Below are positions 17,274 to 27,032 of a stretch of DNA of 64,000 nt, piece by piece. The notes under the pieces were generated by a model. It did not search any database. It was not told where the DNA came from and saw nothing but the letters and a program-made list of their open reading frames with translations. This DNA comes from AP-15 sp963733945 (GTDB lineage Bacteria > Pseudomonadota > Alphaproteobacteria > ATCC43930 > CGMCC-115725). Every line of letters starts with the position of its first letter. Positions within the stretch are counted from its first letter, which is position 1. Both the position numbers and the translations under genes were made by a program. The stretch is taken from positions 307,216 through 371,215 of the forward strand of contig CAVTFD010000021.1 in NCBI GenBank assembly GCA_963733945.1, read 5' to 3'.

Positions 17274-18489
17274 TCAGCCGATGAGGGCGGCGAGCACGGC
17301 GTTAAGGCGCTGGCGGCCGGCAGGGGTCGCGGCGAGACGGTCGCGGTCGAGGGTCAGGAAGCCGCCTTCGATCAGCGGTGGGAGAGTGTCGGCGAACAGG
17401 GCCTCGGCGATCTGGCCGGCGGTTTGCTCCAGGCTGCGGGCGGGCGACCCCTTCGGTCAGCCGGAGCCCCATCATCAGCATTTCCTCGATCGCCGTGTCG
17501 CGGCCGATCGCGGTGGTCTCTTCGAGGCCGCCTCCGGTGGCTTCGACCGCGGCGAGCCAGGCTTCGGGCGCGCGGCGCTGGCGGGTCGCGTATTTGACCC
17601 CGGCGCGGGTCAGCCGGCCATGCGCGCCGGGGCCGATGCCGACATAATCCTGATAGCGCCAATAGACGAGATTGTGGCGGCACTCGGCGCCGGGGCGGGC
17701 GTGGTTCGAGATCTCGTAGGCCGGAAGCCCGGCGGCGGCGAGGCGGTCCTGGGTCGTCTCGAACAGCGCGGCGGCGGAGTCGTCGTCGGGTGGCACGAGA
17801 TCGCCGCGCCGCGCCAAGGTGGCAAAGGCGGTGCCGGGTTCGATGGTCAGCTGATAGAGCGAGAGATGGTCGCCGGCGAGGCCCAGCGCCTCGTCGAGTT
17901 CATGCCGCCAGGCGGCGATGCTCTGGCCGGGGCGGGCATAGATCAGATCGAACGAGAACCGGGCGAAATTGTCGCGGGCATGCTCGATCGCGGCGATCGC
18001 CTCGGCGCGGTCATGCGCTCGGCCGAGAAAGCGCAACGCCGCCGGGTCGAGCGCCTGGATGCCGAGCGACAGCCGGTTAACGCCGGCAGCGGCGAAGGCG
18101 TGGAAACGCGCGGCCTCGGCGGAATTCGGGTTGGCTTCGAGGGTGATTTCGACATCGGCCGCAACGGCCCAATGCCGCTGCACCCTTTCGAGCAATGATG
18201 CGATCGTTTCGGCTGGCATCAGCGAGGGCGTGCCGCCGCCGAAAAAGACCGAGCCGACCGTGCACCCCGGCAACAGCGCCGCCTGATGATCGAGATCGGC
18301 CAGCAGGGCCCGCGTCCAGCGAGCAGCGTCGACACCGTCGCGGACATGGCTGTTGAAGTCGCAATAGGGGCATTTCGACCGGCAAAACGGCCAATGGATG
18401 TAGATCGCGAGCGGCGCGGCGGCGCTGCCCCGATCCACCCGGCCCTGCGGGCCGGCTCCGTCCGCAGCGAGGCGGGAAAGAGTCGGCAT
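17274..18489 (-). pseudogene. hemW: HemW-type radical SAM protein, frameshifted near the C-terminus
   Basis: The N-terminal 350 residues are a textbook HemW (oxygen-independent coproporphyrinogen-oxidase-like heme chaperone): IYIHWPFCRSKCPYCDFNSH carries the radical SAM CxxxCxxC cluster site, then FFGGGTPSLM, NRLSLGIQAL, YEISNHARPG and YVGIGPGAHGR. After GLRLTEGV the frame drifts into Arg/Pro-rich sequence, whereas the next frame continues correctly (SLEQTAGQIAEALF..., PPLIEGGFLTLD) to a stop at 17274. One extra base near 17440 explains this. ATG 18489 is preferred over TTG 18516 because ureG ends at 18506. It is the last gene of the urease transcription unit. Confidence 0.8.
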
Positions 18490-18505
18490 CAGCTGATCCG
18501 CGCGG

Positions 18506-19129
18506 TTAGACGCCAAGTCCGCCTTGCCTGGCGATGAAATCGACGATCATGTCTACCCCGGCGCCTAATTTGAGGTTTGTGAAGACGAAAGGCCGCTCGC
18601 CGCGCATCTTCCTGGCGTCGCGGTCCATGATGTCGAGACTGGCGCCGACCAGCGGGGCGAGGTCGGTCTTATTGATGACGAGAAGGTCAGAGCGGGTGAT
18701 CCCGGGACCGCCCTTGCGGGGGATCTTGTCGCCGGCGGCGACGTCGATGACGTAGATCGTCAGATCGGCCAGCTCGGGCGAAAAAGTCGCCGCCAGATTA
18801 TCGCCGCCCGACTCGATCAAAATCAGGTCGAGACGGGGAAACAGCCGGCTCATTTCGGCAACCGCGGCGAGGTTGATCGAGGCGTCCTCGCGGATCGCGG
18901 TGTGCGGGCAGCCGCCGGTCTCGACGCCGCGGATGCGCTCAGGCGGTAATGCGCCGCTCTTGGTCAAGAACTCGGCATCCTCGCGTGTGTAGATGTCGTT
19001 GGTGATCGCGGCGATCTCCCATCGGCCGCGCATGCTCTTGCACAACCAATCCATCAGCGCAGTCTTGCCCGACCCGACCGGCCCGCCGATTCCGACCCGC
19101 AGCGGATCGCGTCTCGCCGCTTCGTTCAT
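18506..19129 (-). CDS. ureG: urease accessory GTPase UreG
   Basis: A 207-residue GTPase that delivers nickel during urease activation. Residues about 12-24 form the P-loop (VGIGGPVGSGKTALM); the nickel-binding GCPHTAIRED (Cys-Pro-His) motif is intact, followed by LILIESGGDNL and the guanine-specificity motif VINKTDLA. Length is the family norm. Its ATG overlaps the ureF stop as ATGA at 19126-19129, and hemW follows after 16 bp. It acts with UreF, UreD and UreE in the cytoplasm. Confidence 0.95.
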   Translation of the reverse strand: MNEAARRDPLRVGIGGPVGSGKTALMDWLCKSMRGRWEIAAITNDIYTREDAEFLTKSGALPPERIRGVETGGCPHTAIREDASINLAAVAEMSRLFPRLDLILIESGGDNLAATFSPELADLTIYVIDVAAGDKIPRKGGPGITRSDLLVINKTDLAPLVGASLDIMDRDARKMRGERPFVFTNLKLGAGVDMIVDFIARQGGLGV

Positions 19130-19831
19130 GAGCGGAACAGCCTCGTATATTGGGTTTCGTGCGCCATCGAGGCGAGGTCGACCGCGAAGGTCGCCGCGCC
19201 AAACTCGGCCGGATCACGCGCGATCGCCGCCGCGGCCGCTTCGACGACGATCGGTTCGAGTGCGGCCAGGATCCGCTGGCCATCGGTCTGACCGATGATC
19301 CCGAGCCGCAGACCGGCCGAAACAAGATTGGCGGCTAGTCGCCTGCAGATAGGCGACGAGTGCATCTGCCAGCGCGATCGCGGAGCGCGCCGCCGCGGCG
19401 CCAACGGCGGCAGGATAGCACACCCCTTCGCTGTCGCCGGCCCATTCAGCGAGAAATACGTCGGGCCAGGCGGCCCGGCACGTTGCCAAAAACGCCTCGC
19501 CCTGGGCGCTGGTTTCGAGCGCCAGCTCGGCTGTGGCACGATAGGCCAACCCCCGGCGGTTGGCGGCGGACAGCAACTCAATGTCGTTCGCCGCGGCTGC
19601 GCGATGCGCATCACGCAGGATGTCGGCATCAACCCGCCCGCCGCCCAGCGCGACAACCGCGGCGATCCAGCCCTGCAAGGACGCGCGGTCGCGCACCCGA
19701 CCGCTCTCCGTCTCAGCCTCGAGGCCGTGCGAATAACTGAAGGCCCCGATCGGGAAGCCCGGTGACAGCCAAGCGAGCACCCGATAGAGCCCGGCATCGA
19801 CGAGGACGGCGTCATTCGTGATGGTGGTCAT
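19126..19831 (-). pseudogene. ureF: urease accessory protein UreF, frameshifted
   Basis: The first two thirds encode a typical UreF: WLSPGFPIGAFSYSHGLE near the N-terminus and the helical core through ADALVAYLQAT. At about 19335-19338 the frame changes, and the conserved C-terminus (AANLVSAGLRLGIIGQTDGQ to HETQYTRLFRS) continues one frame over to the TGA at 19126. Removing one base gives a normal roughly 234-residue protein. The ATG at 19831 lies inside the end of ureE (about 20-bp overlap). Because every other urease gene is intact, an assembly error is more likely than loss of function. Confidence 0.85.
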
Positions 19832-20300
19832 CGTGCTGGTGGTGCTGGGGGCCGGCATAGGCGCCGATTTCCGCGTCGAACGGCGCGTCGAGCGGGATTA
19901 ATTTTCCGCCGAGCCCAACGACCATCTCGGCGATGACGTGGTCGGCGCGGATGCGCAGCCGGTCGCCCGCGACCTGCAACGGCAGATGGCGGTTGCCGAG
20001 ATGCCAGGCGATCCGCAACAGGGCAGCGCGATCGGGTGCCTCGATCTCCAACACCGGCTCCGGCGCCGCGCGCACGCGGACATAGCCGCCGCTGTCGAGT
20101 TCGAGCCCATCGCCATCGCCAAGATGCTGGGCGCGCGCGAGGTCGAGAAGAAAGGTTTCGCCGGAATCGGCGACGAGGCGAATGCGGCGGCGGTGCCGAT
20201 CGAGATAGGCGAGCGTCACGGCGTCGACCGCTTCGGCCTCCGGCCATTGCCCGCGGGGATGGACAGCGATCGCCCGGCGCATGCGTCGGTCTGCGGTCAT
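19812..20300 (-). CDS. ureE: urease nickel metallochaperone UreE
   Basis: About 162 residues from ATG 20300 (a further ATG lies at 20282; an upstream extension to 20342 is open but unlike the family). The N-terminal peptide-binding domain includes LAYLDRHRRRIRLVADSGETFLLDLA; the metal-binding domain has LGNRHLPLQVAGDRLRIRADHV, with the conserved histidine in GNRHLP. The C-terminus ends in a short His/Asp-rich tail (HHQHDDHHHE) that binds extra nickel. It hands Ni2+ to UreG. It lies 102 bp after ureC, the gap containing a short intergenic repeat, and overlaps ureF. Confidence 0.9.
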   Translation of the reverse strand: MTADRRMRRAIAVHPRGQWPEAEAVDAVTLAYLDRHRRRIRLVADSGETFLLDLARAQHLGDGDGLELDSGGYVRVRAAPEPVLEIEAPDRAALLRIAWHLGNRHLPLQVAGDRLRIRADHVIAEMVVGLGGKLIPLDAPFDAEIGAYAGPQHHQHDDHHHE

Positions 20301-20355
20301 TGCGGGGAAGCCGCAGGCGACAAAGCAATCTGGTCTGGCCAAGCTGCGTTGGCGC

Positions 20356-20379
20356 GAGATTGCTTCGCTGCGCTCGCAA
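20356..20379. repeat. short inverted intergenic repeat (GATTGCTTCG...CTCGCAA type)
   Basis: Between ureC and ureE there is GATTGCTTCGCTGCGCTCGCAA, the reverse of the TCATTGCGAG...GAAGCAATC elements found at 35103-35221. Its arms can pair around GCTTCGC-TGCGC. Such short palindromes are scattered in alphaproteobacterial intergenic regions. Confidence 0.55.
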
Positions 20380-20402
20380 CGAGGAGAGCGACGCCCATCG
20401 GC

Positions 20403-22112
<1,710 letters not shown>

Positions 22113-22116
22113 CGCT

Positions 22117-22425
22117 CTAGTCCAGCGGGCCGTTGATCTTGCCGTTGAAGCCGACGATGCGGCGCGCTCCGGCATACGCAACCAGCCTGACCTCGCGGCT
22201 CTGTCCCGGCTCGAAGCGCGTCGCGGTCCCGGCCGGGATGTCGAGCCGATAGCCGCGCGCCTGCTCGCGGTCGAAAGCGAGGGCGGAGTTCGTTTCGTAA
22301 AAATGATAATGCGAGCCCACCTGGATCGGCCGGTCGCCGGTGTTGGCGACGGTCAAGGTCACGGTCGGCCGCCCGGCATTGATCTCGATGTCGCCCGCCG
22401 CGGGGAGCAGCTCGCCCGGGATCAT
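22117..22425 (-). CDS. ureB: urease subunit beta
   Basis: A 102-residue structural subunit, starting MIPGELLPAAGDIEINAGRP at 22425 and containing the family motifs VANTGDRPIQVGSHYHFYE and GYRLDIPAGTATRFEPGQ. The upstream open frame is the palindromic repeat read as protein and is excluded. It assembles with UreA and UreC; the separate ureA and ureB genes are the usual bacterial three-subunit layout. Confidence 0.95.
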   Translation of the reverse strand: MIPGELLPAAGDIEINAGRPTVTLTVANTGDRPIQVGSHYHFYETNSALAFDREQARGYRLDIPAGTATRFEPGQSREVRLVAYAGARRIVGFNGKINGPLD

Positions 22426-22432
22426 CACGACC

Positions 22433-22517
22433 TCGTCGTTCCCGCGAAAGCGGGAACCCAGGGACGGCGGGCGTCTTGGCAGCATTCCTGGGCCCCCGCT
22501 TTCGCGGGGGTGACGAC
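22433..22517. repeat. palindromic repeat pair (REP/BIME-like) between ureA and ureB
   Basis: Two hairpins, GTTCCCGCGAAAGCGGGAAC at 22438-22457 and CCCCGCTTTCGCGGGG near 22494-22510, are arranged as a larger inverted repeat: the left arm starts CGTCGTTCCCGC and ends ACCCAGG, and the right arm mirrors it (CCTGGGCCCCCGC...GGTGACGAC). Such elements are widespread in alphaproteobacteria. Here the structure sits inside the urease operon, in the 118-bp gap between ureA and ureB, and could stabilise or attenuate the mRNA. A degenerate relative lies between gltB and gltD. Confidence 0.8.
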
Positions 22518-22543
22518 AAAGAGCGCTTGGATCAATCTCCAAC

Positions 22544-22846
22544 TCACCGGATCGGCTCGTGGACGGTGACGAGCTTGGTGCCGTCGGGAAAGGTCGCCTC
22601 GACCTGGATTTCGGCGATCATTTCGGCTACCCCCTCCATGACCTGCTCGCGGCCGATCACGGTCGCGCCGTCGCGCATCAGCTCGGCGACGCTCCTGCCG
22701 TCGCGCGCGCCTTCGAGCACATAATCGCTGATCAGCGCCACCGCCTCGGGGTAGTTGAGCTTGACGCCGCGCCTCAGCCGGCGCTCGGCGACCATCGCCG
22801 CGACCGATATCAGCAGCTTGTCCTTTTCGCGCGGGGTCAGGTTCAT
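22544..22846 (-). CDS. ureA: urease subunit gamma
   Basis: A 100-residue structural subunit, complete from MNLTPREKDKLLISVAAMVA to TKLVTVHEPIR, with the conserved LNYPEAVALISDYVLEGARDG segment. ATG 22846 is preferred over the longer open frame that runs into ureD. It is 19 bp downstream of ureD. Confidence 0.96.
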   Translation of the reverse strand: MNLTPREKDKLLISVAAMVAERRLRRGVKLNYPEAVALISDYVLEGARDGRSVAELMRDGATVIGREQVMEGVAEMIAEIQVEATFPDGTKLVTVHEPIR

Positions 22847-22865
22847 CGCATCTGATAACCCAGCA

Positions 22866-23852
22866 TCATACGTGCCAAATCCGCGGCAGGCGGCGGGGCA
22901 ATCCCATCGCCGCGCTACGCAAATGGCAAGCGAGATCGGCATAGGCGCGGCGCAGCAGGGCGGCATCGCCGGCCAGCCAGCGGGCGACAACGAGGCCGCC
23001 GACTGCGGTAACGCCAGCCCTGACCCCCTCCGGTGCCGCAGCCTGGACCGCGCGCGCGCCATCGATGAACCTTTCCGGATCGCGACCAGCGGGCGCCAGC
23101 ATCAGCGTGGCGAAACCCGCAGCGCCGTCGAAGCAGGCGGGATCGGCGACAATCGCGGCGATATCACCGTCGAGATGGAGCGCATCGCCCCAAACGAGGC
23201 CGCCTTCGCACCGCACCTCCCAGACCTCGCGCAGAAATCCGCGGGTGAAGCGCTCGCCGCGGGCGCGGCGGCCAAAAACCACGATGTCGCCGCCGAGGAA
23301 CACCGCATCGGGCGCAAGCTCGATCACACTCTCGCGTTCGAGGCGCGCGCCATCGAACAGGATCGTCGCGGGCGGCAGGAATTCGAGAACGCCGCCGTGG
23401 CCCACCGTCAGCGCTTGCCGGATCGCCGTCGTTGCACCAGTCGAGCGATAGATCTTCTCCGCGGCCGAGGCGGTCACATGCGCGGCGGCGCCGTCATCGA
23501 CCGTGACCGCGACATCGATCCGATCACCGGCGACAAGACCGCCCGAAGTGGTAACGATCACCGCCTGCGGCGGTTCGCCCGCTTCGGGCTGCGGAAAGAG
23601 CACCCGCAGCGGATCGCGCTCATAAAGGTGCGAGAGCCGAGTTGTCCCACCGCGGCGGGCAAACCCGATTTCCGCGGCGCCCCGGACGCACGCGATCGCC
23701 GCCTCTTGCGGCTCACTCCTTTCCGCCCTCGAGGGGGGAGAGGGAGGGGCCCGCGCAGCGGGAGGGTGAGGTGGGTGCCGGCGAACGCGCTGCACCCCTA
23801 CCTCACCCTGCCTCTCCACCCCCGGGGGCGGCTTTGTCCAGAAAATAGGCAT
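22866..23852 (-). CDS. ureD: urease accessory protein UreD
   Basis: First gene of the urease operon. From about residue 50 the protein is a clear UreD: GFARRGGTTRLSHLYERDPLRVLFP, TTSGGLVAGDRIDV, VTASAAEKIYRST, FLPPATILFDGARLERE and FLREVWEVRCEGGLVWGDALHLDG. UreD forms the UreDFG activation complex with apo-urease. The first roughly 45 residues are translated from an intergenic repeat (23735-23830) and are not family-like, yet no closer in-frame ATG/GTG start was found. The true start is therefore uncertain, and a small frame error near 23700 is possible. Confidence 0.85.
   Translation of the reverse strand: MPIFWTKPPPGVERQGEVGVQRVRRHPPHPPAARAPPSPPSRAERSEPQEAAIACVRGAAEIGFARRGGTTRLSHLYERDPLRVLFPQPEAGEPPQAVIVTTSGGLVAGDRIDVAVTVDDGAAAHVTASAAEKIYRSTGATTAIRQALTVGHGGVLEFLPPATILFDGARLERESVIELAPDAVFLGGDIVVFGRRARGERFTRGFLREVWEVRCEGGLVWGDALHLDGDIAAIVADPACFDGAAGFATLMLAPAGRDPERFIDGARAVQAAAPEGVRAGVTAVGGLVVARWLAGDAALLRRAYADLACHLRSAAMGLPRRLPRIWHV
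23735..23830. repeat. GAGAGGGAGGGG/CTCACCCT intergenic repeat
   Basis: Left arm GGGGGGAGAGGGAGGGGCCC with GGGAGGGTGAGGTGGGTG, right arm CTACCTCACCCTGCCTCTCC: an imperfect inverted repeat upstream of ureD. Related short pieces recur at about 28053-28075, 42408-42450 and 49420-49460. This is a dispersed intergenic family rather than a gene. Confidence 0.55.
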
Positions 23853-23941
23853 TTTTTGTGTACGACAAATGATTAATGTGCAACAGGGCGACGGGGTAGG
23901 TGCCCCGCCGTCTCTTCGTCAAGGACACGCATTCACTGTTC

Positions 23942-24226
23942 CTAAGTATCTTCGGAACCTATCAGTTTGTCCTGTAGAACCACATCTGTCATCGCCATCG
24001 CAACAACTCGGCGGTGAAAAACATAGACCCATATGCTGACGGTAGGGTGATCGTCCATCCGGTTATACGCGCACAGGAACTGATCCCCACCTATCCTAAC
24101 GCGGTTCATATCGGACACAAATGGAGGTAGCCACTCCCCGATCCGCAACTGCCCGATTTGCATCTCGATGTCTAATGGGAGCCGATTACCAAATAGGCAC
24201 GACAATATAAGCCGCGTGTAATCCAT
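23942..24226 (-). CDS. hypothetical small protein
   Basis: A possible 94-residue protein in a lower-GC zone, without signal peptide. Composition is protein-like (LDIEMQIGQLRIGEWLPPFV, SIWVYVFHRRVVAMAMTD), and the alternating hydrophobic pattern suggests beta-strands. No family was recognised and no strong ribosome site is seen. It follows the decayed gene at 24255-24629 on the same strand and may be its displaced 3' part. Confidence 0.35.
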   Translation of the reverse strand: MDYTRLILSCLFGNRLPLDIEMQIGQLRIGEWLPPFVSDMNRVRIGGDQFLCAYNRMDDHPTVSIWVYVFHRRVVAMAMTDVVLQDKLIGSEDT

Positions 24227-24254
24227 TCGATCATCGGCTTAAACGAATTTGATT

Positions 24255-24629
24255 TTATGTCAACTTCGAACGCACTAAGGTCTGGTCGCCAACGCTGTAC
24301 TTTTGTGTTTCTCCGTAGGCCTCGGACGGTTTTTCTGAGCATTCCTGTGCATAAGACTTTGCACGTTGCCACCAATGCTTCTTAGGTGCGGCGGCACAGG
24401 CATTTAGGATGACTGACCCTGGCCCCATGTTGGTAACGGTCAGAGTGAGTAGGCGTCGGGCCTCATCGGCTGGTATGCCAGACTGGACAATCCTCCACAC
24501 GCCGAATGACACCTGGAGCGATGGTTTGACGAAAATGAACTTCTGCAACACATTTCAAAGGAGAGCCGCGACCGAAATAAAACTCGAAGCGATGCTAACG
24601 ATAAGCACATATACTGCCGGTGTCATCAT
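24255..24629 (-). pseudogene. membrane-anchored hypothetical protein broken by an in-frame TGA
   Basis: From ATG 24627-24629 the frame encodes a membrane anchor (MMTPAVYVLIVSIASSF, then ISVAALL) and then hits TGA at 24555-24557. The same frame continues without another stop for about 100 residues (FIFVKPSLQVSFGVWRIV, ADEARRLLTLTVTNMGPGSV, HWWQRAKSY). A short N-terminal helix followed by a beta-rich domain containing TVTN.GPGSV is a pattern seen in many small hypothetical proteins. A GTG at 24551 could restart translation. No Sec context was found. Either a decayed gene or a single-base error. Confidence 0.45.
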
Positions 24630-24826
24630 GTTCACTCTATTACGATGATAGAAATATTACCTTTTTCATTCCTAATTTATGTTCATCGCCGAAACAGGTT
24701 AATTTCGCGTGGCGACTGTTTTAATAGGGTTAATTCAATATTCCATTTAACATTCCGATACCGCTACTGGCAGCGGGCGGAGTGGCGAAGGGCCTCATCT
24801 GTTCCCATGCGATCCAGAGGCGGTCT

Positions 24827-25207
24827 TTATCGGCACCAGGGGATATGCCCGAATACTCCCTCCCAGCCACAGAACGGTGCTTCGCCATCGAAGGCCCACG
24901 CGCCGAGGGTCATAACGGTCAAAAATCCTAACATGGCGGGAAGCGCTCTTATCGTACTGCTCTTTCGGTCATAGGACAGACACGCTACCCCAACTAATGC
25001 GAAAAGTCCGAGCGCGAGCTCGGCAACGCGGATCACCCCAAACAGATAGTCATGTGGCGATAAAATAAACTTAACTATTTTTAGCCATGTCAACACGCCC
25101 GCCATAGAGAAAACCGCCGACATCACGACGCCAAATGTCATCATGATCGGGTGCCGCCGATATTCTTCCGAGAAGTTTCGCCAGTAAGACATGATACTCT
25201 CAATCAT
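24827..25207 (-). CDS. hypothetical membrane protein
   Basis: A 126-residue protein with three to four hydrophobic helices: about residues 21-45 (IMMTFGVVMSAVFSMAGVLT), 57-80 (IRVAELALGLFALVGVACL) and 90-107 (ALPAMLGFLTVMTLGAWAF), with a short amphipathic N-terminus (MSYWRNFSEEYRRHP). ATG at 25192 is an alternative start. It probably sits in the inner membrane; function unknown. Base composition is lower in GC than the core genes, matching the accessory character of 23.9-27.7 kb. Confidence 0.6.
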   Translation of the reverse strand: MIESIMSYWRNFSEEYRRHPIMMTFGVVMSAVFSMAGVLTWLKIVKFILSPHDYLFGVIRVAELALGLFALVGVACLSYDRKSSTIRALPAMLGFLTVMTLGAWAFDGEAPFCGWEGVFGHIPWCR

Positions 25208-25273
25208 CGAGTGTATCCTTTATCTCGAAGATCATCCGCATACGGAGAATATATCAGTATGGGATCGATAATT

Positions 25274-25504
25274 TCATGGATCGAAACGCCGCTCATCTTC
25301 AGGCATGACATAGTCGGCTTCTTCGCCGCCTTCGTTCTCTGAATAATCTCGAATTAATGGCATGTCGCTCTGCGCCGAACAAGATAATAATGCTGCTTCA
25401 AACGTTTGTAATTCCTTAAGACCTTGCAGCGACGGCTTTATGGAGGGCGGGCGCAGACGGAGCTTATAGGAATCAACGAGGGCTATCAGATCTACGAGGA
25501 TCAA
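25274..25504 (-). CDS. hypothetical small protein
   Basis: A possible 76-residue acidic protein (ending EGGEEADYVMPEDERRFDP) in the low-GC accessory zone. No recognisable family, no clear ribosome site. It is listed because nothing else explains this stretch and the composition is plausible for protein. Confidence 0.3.
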   Translation of the reverse strand: MILVDLIALVDSYKLRLRPPSIKPSLQGLKELQTFEAALLSCSAQSDMPLIRDYSENEGGEEADYVMPEDERRFDP

Positions 25505-25510
25505 GCGTCT

Positions 25511-25842
25511 TCAAGGCCGCCGGACCTTCCGCGTTCCCGGATGGTCGAAATCTATTTGCGGAAATGCCTTCCTGATCCGCTCGCCTTCCTCGCGGATGGC
25601 CCGATCCTCGGGGGTCTCGGGTATTCGGCGACGATGACCAGCGCTCGTGATCCTATTAGGCGGCACGCGACGGTCCACGCGCCGGCAGGCCGAAGTAGAT
25701 CCATGAGAACGCTTTCCTTATCCGCTCGCCTCTCTCGCGGATAGCTCGGTCGGTCAGTGAACCGTCGAGGCTGCGCCAAGCCGACCAAGTTCGCACCGAC
25801 TTCGCTGCGATCGAGAGCAATCTGGAATTCATCATGGGTCAA
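25511..25842 (-). pseudogene. two decayed tandem copies of a small helical gene
   Basis: Two related stretches can be read on the minus strand: DRAIREEGERIRKAFPQIDF (25544-25612, ending at a stop at 25511) and DRAIRERGERIRKAFSWIYF (25691-25755). The upstream copy has a start, MTHDEFQIALDRSEVGANLV, but a frame change separates it from its DRAIRER segment. The DNA of the two copies is clearly similar over about 65 bp. They look like an ancient tandem duplication of a short, charged, helical protein gene now in decay. Confidence 0.45.
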
Positions 25843-26101
25843 CTCGCGGGGGTTCCCACCCGGTAGCAGTTGGCCCTCTATTCCTTAGTAGTCATGGTCG
25901 TCACGGCGTGCCTAGTGCAGACCTTAGCATTCCTGTTTCGGTAGCTCGGCCCGAGCTTTCTAGGACCAGGTTAACCTTCGGGGGGTCTCGACCAGCATTA
26001 GCCAGCAAACCTGTTGAGCACTTCACCGGCCAGACCAGCGACCCTTGCGGCCCGTCCGCTGTAGACCAGATCGATCACGTGCTTCAGGATCTCATAGCCA
26101 G

Positions 26102-26104
26102 TTA
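26102..26104. repeat. IS target-site duplication (TTA), left
   Basis: TTA precedes the left end and recurs at 27030-27032; both are followed by G, so a 4-bp TTAG reading is equally possible. Collapsing the two copies restores the interrupted gene's frame. Confidence 0.7.
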
Positions 26105-27029
26105 GAGGCTGACCGAAAATGAATTGAGTGATTTCAGCATGTTGTGAGACACTGGTTGTGTCGAGCAAACAGTGGGGGACAACATGTGGACCGAAATCAC
26201 TCGTCCGAAGTATGACCGCGTGGCGCCGCGCTACGCAAGTGACCTGATCGATGCGGAATGGGCGCTGATTGCGCCTTTTATGCCGGTGCGCAAACTGTTG
26301 GGCCGCCCGCGGGGAACCGATCTGCGCGCGGTGCTGGACGCCATCCTGTATATCGCCCGAACCGGTTGCCAGTGGCGCATGCTGCCAAAGGACTTTCCGC
26401 CGTTCACCACGGTGCAAGGGTATTTTTATCGCTGGCGCGACAGCGGCTTGTTCGAGCAGATCAATTTTGAGCTGTTACTGCAAGCGCGCGGGGTCGCCGG
26501 CCGCGAACCGAGCCCGTCGGCCGGGGTCATCGACAGCCAATCGGTCAAGACCACCGAGAGCGGCGGGCCACGGGGTTACGATGCCGCCAAGAAGATCAAG
26601 GGCCGCAAGCGTCACGTCGTGACCGATACCTCCGGCCTGCTGGTCGGTGTCGTGGTCCATCCCGCCGACATCCAGGACCGCGACGGTGCCGGGCTTGTCA
26701 TCGAAGCCATCCACGATCTGTTTCCCTGGCTGCGTCACCTCTTTGCCGACAGTGCCTACAACGGTCCCAACTTGCGCGCGGCGCTGGTCAAATTCGGCGA
26801 TTGGTCGATCGAGATCGTCAAACGCGCCGCGGCGACCGCCGGGTTTCAGCTGCTGCCCCGTCGCTGGGTGGTCGAACGCACCTTGGCCTGGTTGAACCGC
26901 AACCGCCGTCTCGCCAAAGACTTCGAGGCGTCGATCGCCAGCGCCGCCGCCTGGGTTTATATTGCCTCAGTGCAACTCCTCGTCCGGCGCTTAGCACCAA
27001 CACAACCAGGGCGATTTTGAGTCAGACAC
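26105..27029 (+). mobile_element. IS5-family insertion sequence (IS1031-like)
   Basis: A roughly 925-bp element with imperfect terminal inverted repeats: left GAGGCTGACCGAAAAT (26105-26120) against the complement of the right end ATTTTGAGTCAGACAC (27014-27029), 12 of 16 matching. It holds one transposase gene. Size, single gene and a TNA-type (TTA) target duplication fit the IS1031 group, which is common in Alphaproteobacteria; a YTAR (TTAG) reading would fit the IS5/IS427 groups. It is complete and splits a DUF4145 gene, so the insertion is recent. Confidence 0.88.
26184..27020 (+). CDS. IS5-family DDE transposase
   Basis: A 278-residue transposase. The N-terminal DUF4096-type region (SDLIDAEWALIAPFMP, YIARTGCQWRMLPKDFPP) is followed by the DDE catalytic domain: Asp in GVIDSQSVKT (about residue 117), Asp in LFADSAYNG (about 189) and Glu in RRWVVERTLAWLNRNRRLAKDFE (about 231). 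ATG 26184 follows GGGGGAC and is preferred over GTG 26172. All catalytic residues are present, so the element may be active. Confidence 0.95.
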   Translation: MWTEITRPKYDRVAPRYASDLIDAEWALIAPFMPVRKLLGRPRGTDLRAVLDAILYIARTGCQWRMLPKDFPPFTTVQGYFYRWRDSGLFEQINFELLLQARGVAGREPSPSAGVIDSQSVKTTESGGPRGYDAAKKIKGRKRHVVTDTSGLLVGVVVHPADIQDRDGAGLVIEAIHDLFPWLRHLFADSAYNGPNLRAALVKFGDWSIEIVKRAAATAGFQLLPRRWVVERTLAWLNRNRRLAKDFEASIASAAAWVYIASVQLLVRRLAPTQPGRF

Positions 27030-27032
27030 TTA
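27030..27032. repeat. IS target-site duplication (TTA), right
   Basis: Second copy of the trinucleotide flanking the element; see the left copy at 26102-26104. Confidence 0.7.

Noticed and set aside
24555..24557. Selenocysteine codon at the in-frame TGA
   Set aside because: It follows a membrane helix, there is no SECIS-like hairpin directly downstream and no known selenoprotein family matches; decay or sequencing error is simpler.
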